From an uncultured Porphyromonadaceae bacterium (GTDB lineage Bacteria > Bacteroidota > Bacteroidia > Bacteroidales > Muribaculaceae): DNA of 64,000 nucleotides. This document shows, in pieces, positions 8,188-15,114 of the stretch (positions are counted from its first letter, which is position 1; the number at the start of each line of letters is the position of its first letter). The stretch covers positions 34,604 through 98,603 of the forward strand of contig CANSRU010000009.1 of NCBI GenBank assembly GCA_947649495.1, written 5' to 3'. A model generated the notes under the pieces. The model saw only the letters and a program-made list of their open reading frames with translations, was not told the origin of the DNA and made no database searches. The position numbers and the translations under genes were made by a program.

Positions 8188-8942
8188 TTTCTATAAATTT
8201 TTACTTCGTGCGACCATTTCTTGGGCGTCATGTAGTCGGGTCCATATACCTTTGTAAGATAGCTGTTTGTGTCGCTGAATGCTCGGAATTTGCAGTCTTC
8301 AAACGAGATGTCGGTCAGTGAGTCGAACCATTTGCGGGGTATCACTGTGCGGTAATTGTCGGAGCCTACGGCATGTGCCACAAGGGGGCTGTCGGTATAG
8401 GGGTTGTTGTGTACCGTGTCGTTGAGCTTGCGCATCCACCAGGCGAATGAGTGCCGGTAGGATTTGAGAATGGATATTATGTCCTTGCGGCGACGGTGGT
8501 ATATGCGGTTGTTGATGCTCATTATCTTGTGCATGAACTTTTTGCATTCTGCGGGGTCTTCAGGCACGGATTCGAGGGGGAATACATCGACCCATGCGCC
8601 GAAGTCAAGAATTCCGGTAGAATCCTTGGAGTAGGTGGATGGATCGCCGATTTTGGCTATTCCCGATGGGAGCGCTTTCTCCTCAGGGTTGGAATTGAAC
8701 ACCAGTTTATACCGGTCGCTGCGGTATATGCTTACGAACCGGTCGAAGTCTTCGCGGAGCATGAATATGTCGGCATCATCGTCCCATGGTATGAAGCCTC
8801 CGTGGCGCACCGCTCCGAGAAGCGTGCCACTTGAAAGGGTGTATGGTATATCATTAGCACGGCAGAATTTATCGATATCCTTCATTATGTCGAGGATTAT
8901 CATCTGCTTCTCTTTCAAGGAGAGTTCTGTTTTTTCAGCCAT
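8184..8942 (-). CDS. LicD-family phosphotransferase
   Basis: A 252-residue LicD (fukutin/FKRP-like) nucleotidyltransferase-fold enzyme. Residues 39-58 hold the hallmark GTLLGAVRHGGFIPWDDDAD block with the metal-binding DDDAD. LicD enzymes move phosphocholine, or by homology with FKRP a ribitol phosphate, from a CDP donor onto a sugar. No choline uptake or kinase genes are nearby, while a TarI/IspD-like cytidylyltransferase and an SDR lie just upstream on the same strand, so a CDP-alditol donor is more likely than CDP-choline; this is inference. It is the first gene of its operon and has its own TACTTTTG promoter element. Confidence 0.88.
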   Translation of the reverse strand: MAEKTELSLKEKQMIILDIMKDIDKFCRANDIPYTLSSGTLLGAVRHGGFIPWDDDADIFMLREDFDRFVSIYRSDRYKLVFNSNPEEKALPSGIAKIGDPSTYSKDSTGILDFGAWVDVFPLESVPEDPAECKKFMHKIMSINNRIYHRRRKDIISILKSYRHSFAWWMRKLNDTVHNNPYTDSPLVAHAVGSDNYRTVIPRKWFDSLTDISFEDCKFRAFSDTNSYLTKVYGPDYMTPKKWSHEVKIYRK

Positions 8943-8983
8943 CTGTATTTGGGGTTAAAAAAGCTGCTGTTAATATTTATGTA

Positions 8984-8991
8984 CAAAAGTA
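8984..8991 (-). promoter_or_regulatory. Promoter -7 element of the licD operon
   Basis: TACTTTTG on the minus strand, an exact TAnnTTTG match, giving a 5' UTR of about 35 bases before licD. No good -33 box is seen at the usual spacing. Confidence 0.5.
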
Positions 8992-9019
8992 CTAAAAAAT
9001 CGGATACATCAGGAGTGGT

Positions 9020-10042
9020 TCATTCAGGGGTGCTGAGATACCCGATAAGTCGGCGGAGCATTTCGCGGAGATTATGTTTCGGTTGCCAACCGAGGGCCAT
9101 AAGCTTGTCGGAATTGAGATTGACTGTGGTTTCCGGGGCATATCCGGTGTCGTGTCCCGATTCTATTCTCACATTAATGTCAGGATTGAACTCATCGCGG
9201 TACAATTCTGCAAGCTCGCGTATGGTAAGATATGTACCCGGTGTGGCTACATTGTAGGCCTCGCCCGGATTGCCTTTCAACAGAATATATATCAGTGCGG
9301 CAACAGTGTCGGTGGTGTAGCAGTAGGGCTTGGCTGAGCGTCCGGCCGTGTGGAGCACAATGTCGCGGCTGTCTATCACGCTTCTGGCAAATTGCGCGAA
9401 CACGCGGTTGTCCTCCCGGTCGATTCCGGCTCCGAAGGTTTGGGTGAGCCGAGCTGTCTTTACGGGCACGCAATACTCATTTGCATAGCAGAAAGCGAGA
9501 TATTCGGCTGCTTGTTTCCCGAGTGGATAAGAGTTGCGGGGCGACTGCCGGTCGAAGTATCCCATCATCTCCTCGGTTATGGGTTTGTCATCGAAAATCT
9601 GTCCGTAGTATTCAATTGACGATGCATAGACAATCTCTTTTACTTTTGTTCTCACCGAATAATCCAGAATGCTTTTTGTCGATTCTATGGCGAGAAGATA
9701 TGTCTCGGCCGGATGACTGCATATATATTGGCCGTTGGTGGGACTTGCACAGTGGATTATATAGTCGCATCCGATGGACGTGGAGTTGAAAAAATCAGTC
9801 AAATCGGTGGGGATTATTGTCACGGCATCCGTTTCCTCCTTGAACAGTTCGCGTGCTTTGGCCTCGTTTCTGACCGGTAGGATAAAACGGACTCCGATAG
9901 CGAGGGCATTAACGCATTTTACAAAAGCCGAGCCGATCAAACCCGTGGCTCCGGTTACTATAATCTGTGAATTTCTCAGGTACTCGGTGAGTTCAGCCGG
10001 CAATGTGAATGTCCTGATGTCTTCCCGCAGTATATGGTGCAT
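9020..10042 (-). CDS. Extended SDR NAD(P)-dependent sugar epimerase/dehydratase
   Basis: A 340-residue extended short-chain dehydrogenase. GATGLIG (31-37) is the Rossmann dinucleotide motif, SSIEYYG (141-147) supplies the active-site Ser, and Y172-PLG-K176 is the catalytic YxxxK. Substrate class is NDP-sugar by family. It sits 12 bases after the cytidylyltransferase gene and before licD, so it may act on a CDP-linked or phosphorylated precursor of the group LicD transfers, in place of the TarJ-type reductase known from other CDP-ribitol pathways. That link is inference; a role in another nucleotide sugar for the same glycan is equally possible. Confidence 0.82.
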   Translation of the reverse strand: MHHILREDIRTFTLPAELTEYLRNSQIIVTGATGLIGSAFVKCVNALAIGVRFILPVRNEAKARELFKEETDAVTIIPTDLTDFFNSTSIGCDYIIHCASPTNGQYICSHPAETYLLAIESTKSILDYSVRTKVKEIVYASSIEYYGQIFDDKPITEEMMGYFDRQSPRNSYPLGKQAAEYLAFCYANEYCVPVKTARLTQTFGAGIDREDNRVFAQFARSVIDSRDIVLHTAGRSAKPYCYTTDTVAALIYILLKGNPGEAYNVATPGTYLTIRELAELYRDEFNPDINVRIESGHDTGYAPETTVNLNSDKLMALGWQPKHNLREMLRRLIGYLSTPE

Positions 10043-10054
10043 GTGTCGTTTTGA

Positions 10055-10774
10055 TTAATAACCGAAAATCTGTTGGTTTTCATGTACCTCCACCATGGCT
10101 CTGAAAATGAAGAAATCGGTGGGTGTCGTGATCTTTATATTCTCCATCGGTCCTATTATGGTGTGCATGGTGTAGCCGTGCTGGCTCATCATGGTGCAGC
10201 TGTCGATATAGTCGTTTCTGCCCGATTCCCTTACCTGCTCGTGAACCTTGAGGATATCGTTCAGCCTGAACGACTGGGGTGCTCTTGCTATCAGGGAGTC
10301 GGCCCTCGAAGGTATCTCCAGTGAGCCGTCGGTGTGTTTTACCACGAATGTTTCCGTTGCCGGCACGCACGTTATGCAGTTGCCGTAGCGGTTTACGGCA
10401 TCGATATTGTCGGTGATGGTCTGGGCGGTGATAAGAGGGCGCACGCCGTCGTGTATAAGCACATTGCAATCCATGCCGTAGGTTTCACGGGTGGCCTTCA
10501 GGCCGTGGTATATACTTTCCTGTCCGGTGGTTCCGCCGGCCACAATCTTGCCTACTTTGTTTATTTCAAACTTTTTCAGCTGTTTCTCAAGATAGGGAAT
10601 CCATTCTGAGAGGCATACGACAACTATGCCGTCAATCTCCTGATGGTTGTCGAACAGTTCGAGAGTATATATGATAACCGGCTTGCCGTTCAGTTCGAGA
10701 AACTGCTTCGGCTTTGACACTGTGCGCATTCTTGTGCCCGTTCCTCCGGCAAATATTACTGCAATGTTTTTCAT
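10055..10774 (-). CDS. TarI/IspD-family cytidylyltransferase (probably CDP-alditol synthesis)
   Basis: A 239-residue enzyme of the IspD/TarI family, joining CTP with an alditol or erythritol phosphate. The nucleotide-binding start FAGGTGTRM (8-16) with KPKQF (21-25) follows; AGGTGTRM resembles TarI (ribitol-5-phosphate) more than the AAGxGxRM usual in IspD. IHDGVRPL holds the conserved Asp/Arg. The location between a glycosyltransferase and the SDR-LicD genes supports a surface-glycan role. ispF is 10 kb away in another operon. An IspD function in isoprenoid synthesis remains the main alternative. Confidence 0.75.
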   Translation of the reverse strand: MKNIAVIFAGGTGTRMRTVSKPKQFLELNGKPVIIYTLELFDNHQEIDGIVVVCLSEWIPYLEKQLKKFEINKVGKIVAGGTTGQESIYHGLKATRETYGMDCNVLIHDGVRPLITAQTITDNIDAVNRYGNCITCVPATETFVVKHTDGSLEIPSRADSLIARAPQSFRLNDILKVHEQVRESGRNDYIDSCTMMSQHGYTMHTIIGPMENIKITTPTDFFIFRAMVEVHENQQIFGY

Positions 10775-10825
10775 CGTGAAAATAGGTTGGATTTGTCGCC
10801 GGACACCGGCCTTGGTTGCTTTAGT

Positions 10826-11674
10826 TCAGACTTTGTTGCTGAATCGGTCGGGAATCCTGGCCACGAATTTCAGTCCGTAGGTGGTGGGTTTGTTGATTGC
10901 GAAAACCGGGCGGCATATTGTCTGCATCCACCGCATGGCTTTTACCAATGGTTCCCACTTGCGGGCTTTTATGCGTGATATGCGCGCTATGGCGCGGCTG
11001 CGTTTGAGCTGATGTCGTGTCCAACCCTGGGCCACACGGCTTGCATCGGCCGAAATCTGGCGTAGATGTTCCAGGTCGACTCCTCCGAAATGGAAAAGAA
11101 ACAGTCCTTCGGCTATATGGAAGTTCTTGCCCTTGACTCTGTGGCATCCGGCTCCCCATGTGAGAGGGCGTGTTATTACGGAGGGTTTGGTATAGCGGGA
11201 GTAGAGCCATCCGCGATGCCGTTGCTCCAGGAAGGGTCGGGAGAAGTCTATAGGACCTTCGGTGGCGAGATCCTGAAGCACATCGACACCAAGTCCGGAG
11301 TGACAAGGTTTGTCGGGCAGGCGGCTCAGGAATTCGGCAAGTTCCATGCCCATATCGGGATCCACAACCAGAAACTCGTCGGCGTCTGTGGCTATCACCA
11401 TGTCGGCTCCTTCTTTGAAGAGGCCTGCCGCTTTCTCGGAGATGAAACGTGAGCGTTGCCGTTCGGTGGACACTACATTGCCCTGCATCTTAGGTACAAC
11501 CTCGGTGTGGACACCTTCGCAGAATGCGGGAGGCACCTGGTCCTCACCGTCGAAAAAAACGTACAGATTGTCTTTTCCGAGACGTGCGCCGTAATATTCC
11601 ACCCATTTCTCAAGGAAACGGTCGTTGCGCACCATGGTTACGGCCTTTATGTTCTTGTTGCACATAGTGGACAT
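10826..11674 (-). CDS. Glycosyltransferase family 2-like protein
   Basis: A 282-residue glycosyltransferase of the Glyco_tranf_2_4 group. Residues 9-45 contain the AVTMVRNDRFLEKWVEYY start common in this group, and D97-A-D99-E-F is the DxD metal motif. There is no signal peptide. It is the first gene of a leftward operon that continues, 51 bases later, with the cytidylyltransferase and SDR. A well-formed promoter lies 10-40 bases upstream. It probably builds the same surface glycan; donor and acceptor are unknown. Confidence 0.82.
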   Translation of the reverse strand: MSTMCNKNIKAVTMVRNDRFLEKWVEYYGARLGKDNLYVFFDGEDQVPPAFCEGVHTEVVPKMQGNVVSTERQRSRFISEKAAGLFKEGADMVIATDADEFLVVDPDMGMELAEFLSRLPDKPCHSGLGVDVLQDLATEGPIDFSRPFLEQRHRGWLYSRYTKPSVITRPLTWGAGCHRVKGKNFHIAEGLFLFHFGGVDLEHLRQISADASRVAQGWTRHQLKRSRAIARISRIKARKWEPLVKAMRWMQTICRPVFAINKPTTYGLKFVARIPDRFSNKV

Positions 11675-11684
11675 ATTTATTTTA

Positions 11685-11715
11685 CAAACTTAATCAAAAG
11701 TTGCGATATTCCAAA
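11685..11715 (-). promoter_or_regulatory. Promoter of the GT2-cytidylyltransferase-SDR operon
   Basis: On the minus strand a -33 TTTG (11712-11715) is separated by 19 bases from TAAGTTTG (11685-11692), an exact fit to the Bacteroidota consensus. The expected transcript start is just before the ATG at 11674, so the leader is very short. Confidence 0.65.
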
Positions 11716-11744
11716 AGTGGCGTCTATAAATTTATGTATGCAAT

Positions 11745-11770
11745 ACCGGGCCGGCGACTGCCGGCCCGGT
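11745..11770 (-). terminator. Hairpin terminator of the triplicated exported-protein operon
   Basis: Perfect 11-bp stem ACCGGGCCGGC / GCCGGCCCGGT with a four-base loop, 28 bases past the last stop codon. It lacks a clean T run on either strand. Confidence 0.55.
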
Positions 11771-11797
11771 TGGTTGACATGGGTATGTGCGCTGTGC

Positions 11798-12601
11798 TTA
11801 GTAGTCTTTCTTTATGAGATCGAAGAAACCGCTTATTTCCTGTTGGTCGAGAGCCTGACGCACATTGTAGCGCTTGATCTGGTCCTCGTAGCCCTTCTTG
11901 GTGACCTTTATCTCAATCTGCACGTCGCGGGAGTTCTCGTAGGTGAGACCGAGTATGTTGAATGAGCGCGTCTCCTCGAAGGGTGTTGTCATAAGATAAA
12001 GCTCGTTGGTGTTTTTCACCTCGGCGGGCACGCTTGATATGACGCGGTAGAAGATTCTCGCTCCGCGCGGGTCGGAGTCGAAGAACCAGCGTACCACGGC
12101 ACGTTCCATATCGGTCTGTCCCGCATGGTCGCGGCTCACGCGGTTGTAGTCGGCGGGTGTTTCTTCCACTTCCTCTACTTCTTCCACGAGCAGGGGTGGA
12201 TGAACTTCCTGGGTCTTGGGTTTGGCGAATTTCGGAAGTTCGTACATGTCATTTTTGTATTTACTTATTTTCCCTGTTGCGAGATCGACGAAAAATCCTA
12301 TCGGGACGAATATGTTGAGTGCGGAAATGCCGTTGAATCCGTTACGGAGGTCGAAGTCGGCGCGTTGGCCGTCAAGGCTCACGGCGGTCAGCGATTTGTG
12401 TCCGAGCTTCTTGCGTACGCTGATTGTGCCGGTGCCGTCGTAGCCCACATCGCCCACTTGCTTTTTCTTGTCGTAGACCTGTGTGCCCGGTTCGCCCTTA
12501 ACGTACAGGGTCTGATGCGATTTGGTGAAGATTGTTCCGCACGACGACAATATGATGAGTGCCGAAGCGAGTGCGGAGAGTGTTATGTTTTTCTTATTCA
12601 T
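11798..12601 (-). CDS. Exported lipoprotein with the shared C-terminal module, copy 1
   Basis: A 267-residue lipoprotein: signal peptide 1-20 and lipobox ending at C21 (LILSSC). The region after it (LYVKGEPGTQVYDKKK) resembles a PEGA-type beta domain; a hydrophobic stretch near 96-108 and an acidic Val/Glu linker (about 140-150) follow. The last 115 residues, from NRVSRDHAGQ to FFDLIKKDY, are nearly the same as in the next two genes. They contain SDPRGARIFYRVISSVPAEV, TTPFEETRSFNILGLTY and ISGFFDL. I do not recognise a named family for this module. This is the last gene of the three; no function can be assigned beyond an envelope location. Confidence 0.8.
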   Translation of the reverse strand: MNKKNITLSALASALIILSSCGTIFTKSHQTLYVKGEPGTQVYDKKKQVGDVGYDGTGTISVRKKLGHKSLTAVSLDGQRADFDLRNGFNGISALNIFVPIGFFVDLATGKISKYKNDMYELPKFAKPKTQEVHPPLLVEEVEEVEETPADYNRVSRDHAGQTDMERAVVRWFFDSDPRGARIFYRVISSVPAEVKNTNELYLMTTPFEETRSFNILGLTYENSRDVQIEIKVTKKGYEDQIKRYNVRQALDQQEISGFFDLIKKDY

Positions 12602-12624
12602 TGTTTTTCTGATGTTGAGTTGTG

Positions 12625-13404
12625 TTATTCCTGTTTTACTAAATCGAAGAATCCGCTTATCTCCTGCTGGTCAATGGCCTGACGGACGTTGTAGCGCTTG
12701 ATCTGATCCTCATAGCCTTTCTTCTTGACTTTGATTTCAATCTGCACGTCGCGGGAGTTCTCGTAGGTGAGGCCGAGTATGTTGAATGAGCGTGTCTCCT
12801 CGAAAGGAGTAGTCATCAGGTAGGTCTCGTTGGTGTTCTTCACCTCAGCGGGCACGCTTGATATGACGCGGTAGAATATTCGGGCACCGCGCGGGTCGGA
12901 GTCGAAATACCAGCGTATCACCGTGCGTTCGAGGGCCGACTGCCCGGCTTTGTCGCGGCTCACGCGTACTTGCGATTCACCTTCGGGTATGGTGGGATCC
13001 TTGCGGCGTGCCTCGGCATCGTGGCTGTCGTAGTCATTTTTTACCCGGCTGAGTGACACGTGGAGATTGCCGGGATAGTGGTATTCGGAGCGTTTGTCGT
13101 TGAATACCGGCTTAAGCGACGCACGTTTTGTGAGATAGCCGTCTTTGGAGAACTGGAGGTAGACCGTGCCTGATTTCTCCACCAGATCGGCAGCCTTGCT
13201 GTTCATGTTGGACATGGCGGTGACCGGTATGTCGCATGGGGTATAGCCCATCGGAGTGTTGCCGTGCATTACCATCACATCCGATGGTTCTGACGTGACA
13301 TGGACGTACTCTATGTTTTGCTTGGGTATCTTCATCACTGAGCATGACCCGATAAGCATCGCGGCCACTGTGGCTGCCGATACGCGTAAAATGAGTTTTA
13401 TCAT
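12625..13404 (-). CDS. Exported lipoprotein with the shared C-terminal module, copy 2
   Basis: A 259-residue lipoprotein, lipobox at C21 (MLIGSC). Residues about 34-110 look like a PEGA domain (VTSEPSDVMVMHGNTPMGYTPC, then KDGYLTKRASL). The C-terminal module of about 110 residues differs from copies 1 and 3 at only a few positions, and the DNA is close to identical over long stretches, while the N-terminal halves share little beyond the PEGA pattern. It is separated from copy 3 by six bases and from copy 1 by 23, so the three are one operon. Confidence 0.8.
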   Translation of the reverse strand: MIKLILRVSAATVAAMLIGSCSVMKIPKQNIEYVHVTSEPSDVMVMHGNTPMGYTPCDIPVTAMSNMNSKAADLVEKSGTVYLQFSKDGYLTKRASLKPVFNDKRSEYHYPGNLHVSLSRVKNDYDSHDAEARRKDPTIPEGESQVRVSRDKAGQSALERTVIRWYFDSDPRGARIFYRVISSVPAEVKNTNETYLMTTPFEETRSFNILGLTYENSRDVQIEIKVKKKGYEDQIKRYNVRQAIDQQEISGFFDLVKQE

Positions 13405-13410
13405 GGCTTA

Positions 13411-14226
13411 TTACTCCTCGTCTTTCTTAATAAGGTCAAAAAATCCGCTTATCTCCTGTTGGTCAATGGCCTGACGGACGTTATAACGTTTGATCTGGTC
13501 CTCATAGCCCTTCTTGGAAACCTTTATCTCAATCTGCACGTCGCGCGAGTTCTGATAGGTGAGACCGAGTATGTTGAACGAGCGAGTCTCCTCGAAAGGA
13601 GTAGTCATCAGGTAAGTCTCGTTGGTGTTTTTCACTTCGGCGGGCACGCTTGATATGACGCGGTAGAATATGCGGGCACCGCGCGGGTCGGAGTCGAAGT
13701 ACCAGCGTATGATGGTGCGCTCGAGGTCTGATTGGCCCGCTTTGTCGCGGCTTACACGGTTATTGGCCTCACCTTTTGGTATGGATGGGTCCTTTTCGCG
13801 TGCACGGCGGTCAGCGGCAGCCTCTTTTCTGGCGGCCATGGTGGCTGCTGTAGGTTCGAGCTCCACGTGCGATGAGGCCGGGAAGCAGTAGGCGGTGTTT
13901 TTCGAGGTGAGGATTGCGCGGAGTGTCAGGCTGCGCGATTCATAGCCCTTTTTGGATATTACAAAATTGCGGGTGGCGTTGGCTGCGATTTCAAACGATT
14001 TTTTCTTGTTGAGGTCAACCATCACCGGTACATTGACACGGCATGGAGTCACACCTACCACGCGTCCGTCTTCCATCACTGTGGCTCCGGCGGGCTGTGA
14101 GGTGATTTCGATGGACTGGAATTGTTGTCTTGGTGTTTTGGCGGTGGCTTTTTGTGTGAGAGCAGTCGAAGTCATTAGCGCCACCACCGTGAGGATGAGT
14201 GTCCTACGTGAAAGCAAATTACTCAT
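13411..14226 (-). CDS. Exported protein with the shared C-terminal module, copy 3
   Basis: A 271-residue secreted protein and the first gene of the trio. It has an ordinary signal peptide (MSNLLSRRTLILTVVALM, cleavage near ATA-KT about residue 29) with no lipobox cysteine, so it should be periplasmic rather than lipidated, unlike the other two. A PEGA-like domain (ITSQPAGATVMEDGRVVGVTPC) covers about 38-120, followed by a charged helix rich in Ala/Arg/Glu and then the common C-terminal module. I start at the ATG at 14224-14226 because it begins a normal signal peptide; the frame is open 26 codons further up but that extension is not signal-like. Confidence 0.78.
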   Translation of the reverse strand: MSNLLSRRTLILTVVALMTSTALTQKATAKTPRQQFQSIEITSQPAGATVMEDGRVVGVTPCRVNVPVMVDLNKKKSFEIAANATRNFVISKKGYESRSLTLRAILTSKNTAYCFPASSHVELEPTAATMAARKEAAADRRAREKDPSIPKGEANNRVSRDKAGQSDLERTIIRWYFDSDPRGARIFYRVISSVPAEVKNTNETYLMTTPFEETRSFNILGLTYQNSRDVQIEIKVSKKGYEDQIKRYNVRQAIDQQEISGFFDLIKKDEE

Positions 14227-14304
14227 GATTAATGTTTTGGTGTTTCTTGCCGGCTTGTCCCTGACCGGAGTGATAATTAAAATGAATGGTTCTGACAGGG
14301 ACAT

Positions 14305-14571
14305 AAAAAACGTGGGACAAAACTGTTATTTGTATCTTGAGGTCTTCGACTACCTTGTACAACAAATAGAGTAAAGCCCACGATTAATCGTGAGTGTTTA
14401 CGCTTTCTCTTGTTGTACGGTGAAATTGTCGAAGTTTCAAGATACAAGATAAAGCTAACGCTTTTTATGTGGAGTGCAAACCTGATTGTGGATTTTGTCC
14501 TCAGGCAGGGCTGCACCTGGATGTTTTGATGCTGATTATATGTGCATAGGCATAGGGGGTTATGTTCTTAT
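14305..14571 (-). ncRNA. Candidate structured leader or small RNA ahead of the exported-protein trio
   Basis: The 395-base gap 14227-14621 holds no gene but strong secondary structure. Minus-strand order: stem GGTGCA/TGCACTC enclosing CCTGA/TCAGG (about 14475-14515); then a 116-base imperfect inverted repeat (14331-14446) with paired blocks TGTATCTTGA, CTTCGAC and GTACAACAA; a 14-base palindrome CACGATTAATCGTG (14379-14392) is at its tip. GGACAAAA (14493-14500) can pair with TTTTGTCC (14315-14322), closing the whole fold or competing with the first hairpin. A run of six T follows at 14304-14309. A TATTTTTG promoter element lies just upstream. It could be a regulatory leader of the trio or a separate small RNA; I see no known riboswitch, 6S or tmRNA pattern. 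Confidence 0.45.
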
Positions 14572-14576
14572 GTCTG

Positions 14577-14584
14577 CAAAAATA
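14577..14584 (-). promoter_or_regulatory. Promoter -7 element for the structured leader
   Basis: TATTTTTG on the minus strand, an exact TAnnTTTG match, placing a transcript start near 14571 and a leader of about 345 bases before the first gene at 14226. The -33 region is weak (GTTTTA). Confidence 0.45.
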
Positions 14585-14621
14585 GTAAAAATATTTATAA
14601 AACGTTATAGCGGATAGCGCT

Positions 14622-15098
14622 TTAGTCGTTTTTTAAGACTTCGAGCATTCCGGCGGCTGTCAGGTTGGTGAGCGGATGTACCCATTCGGGCGACAGAATA
14701 GCGATGGGGCGGAGCACAAACGGACGCAGGTACATGCGTGGATGAGGAAGCGTGAGATTATTGTTGTCTACCACTTCCCGCCCTAAGGCTATCAGGTCTA
14801 TGTCTATGGCCCGGTCTGCGTATGTCCCGTCGGCGTTGCGGTGAGGGGTGGAGTCAATGCTGTGTTGTATGTCCTGAAGTATGGCGTGCAGCTTTTCGGG
14901 AGCCATATCGCCCACCTCGCATGCTATGCCGAGGTTCAGGAACATATTGCCGCTTTCGTATCCCCATGGGGCTGTTTCCTCAACGGGAGCCCTCCGCGCC
15001 GATGTGTTGAGGGCCGATTCAATGGCAGCGACCGCCCGCTCTATGAGAGCGTGGCGGTCGCCGATGTTTGAACCTATGTTGATATGAGCTTCGGCCAT
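14622..15098 (-). CDS. folK: 2-amino-4-hydroxy-6-hydroxymethyldihydropteridine pyrophosphokinase
   Basis: A 158-residue HPPK of folate synthesis, moving pyrophosphate from ATP to the pterin. Start region INIGSNIGDR, the ETAPWGY loop, the RAIDIDLIALG block with the two metal-binding aspartates, and LPHPRMYLRPFVLRPI near the C terminus are all standard, and length is normal. It lies 16 bases after infB and is probably the last gene of the rimP-nusA-infB transcript. Downstream comes the structured intergenic region. Confidence 0.95.
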   Translation of the reverse strand: MAEAHINIGSNIGDRHALIERAVAAIESALNTSARRAPVEETAPWGYESGNMFLNLGIACEVGDMAPEKLHAILQDIQHSIDSTPHRNADGTYADRAIDIDLIALGREVVDNNNLTLPHPRMYLRPFVLRPIAILSPEWVHPLTNLTAAGMLEVLKND

Positions 15099-15114
15099 GG
15101 TGATGGCTTGGGCT

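Noticed and set aside
14305..14571. 6S RNA or tmRNA as identity of the structured region
   Set aside because: No tmRNA tag frame or tRNA-like ends, and the arrangement of stems does not match the 6S closing stem and central bubble; left as unknown.
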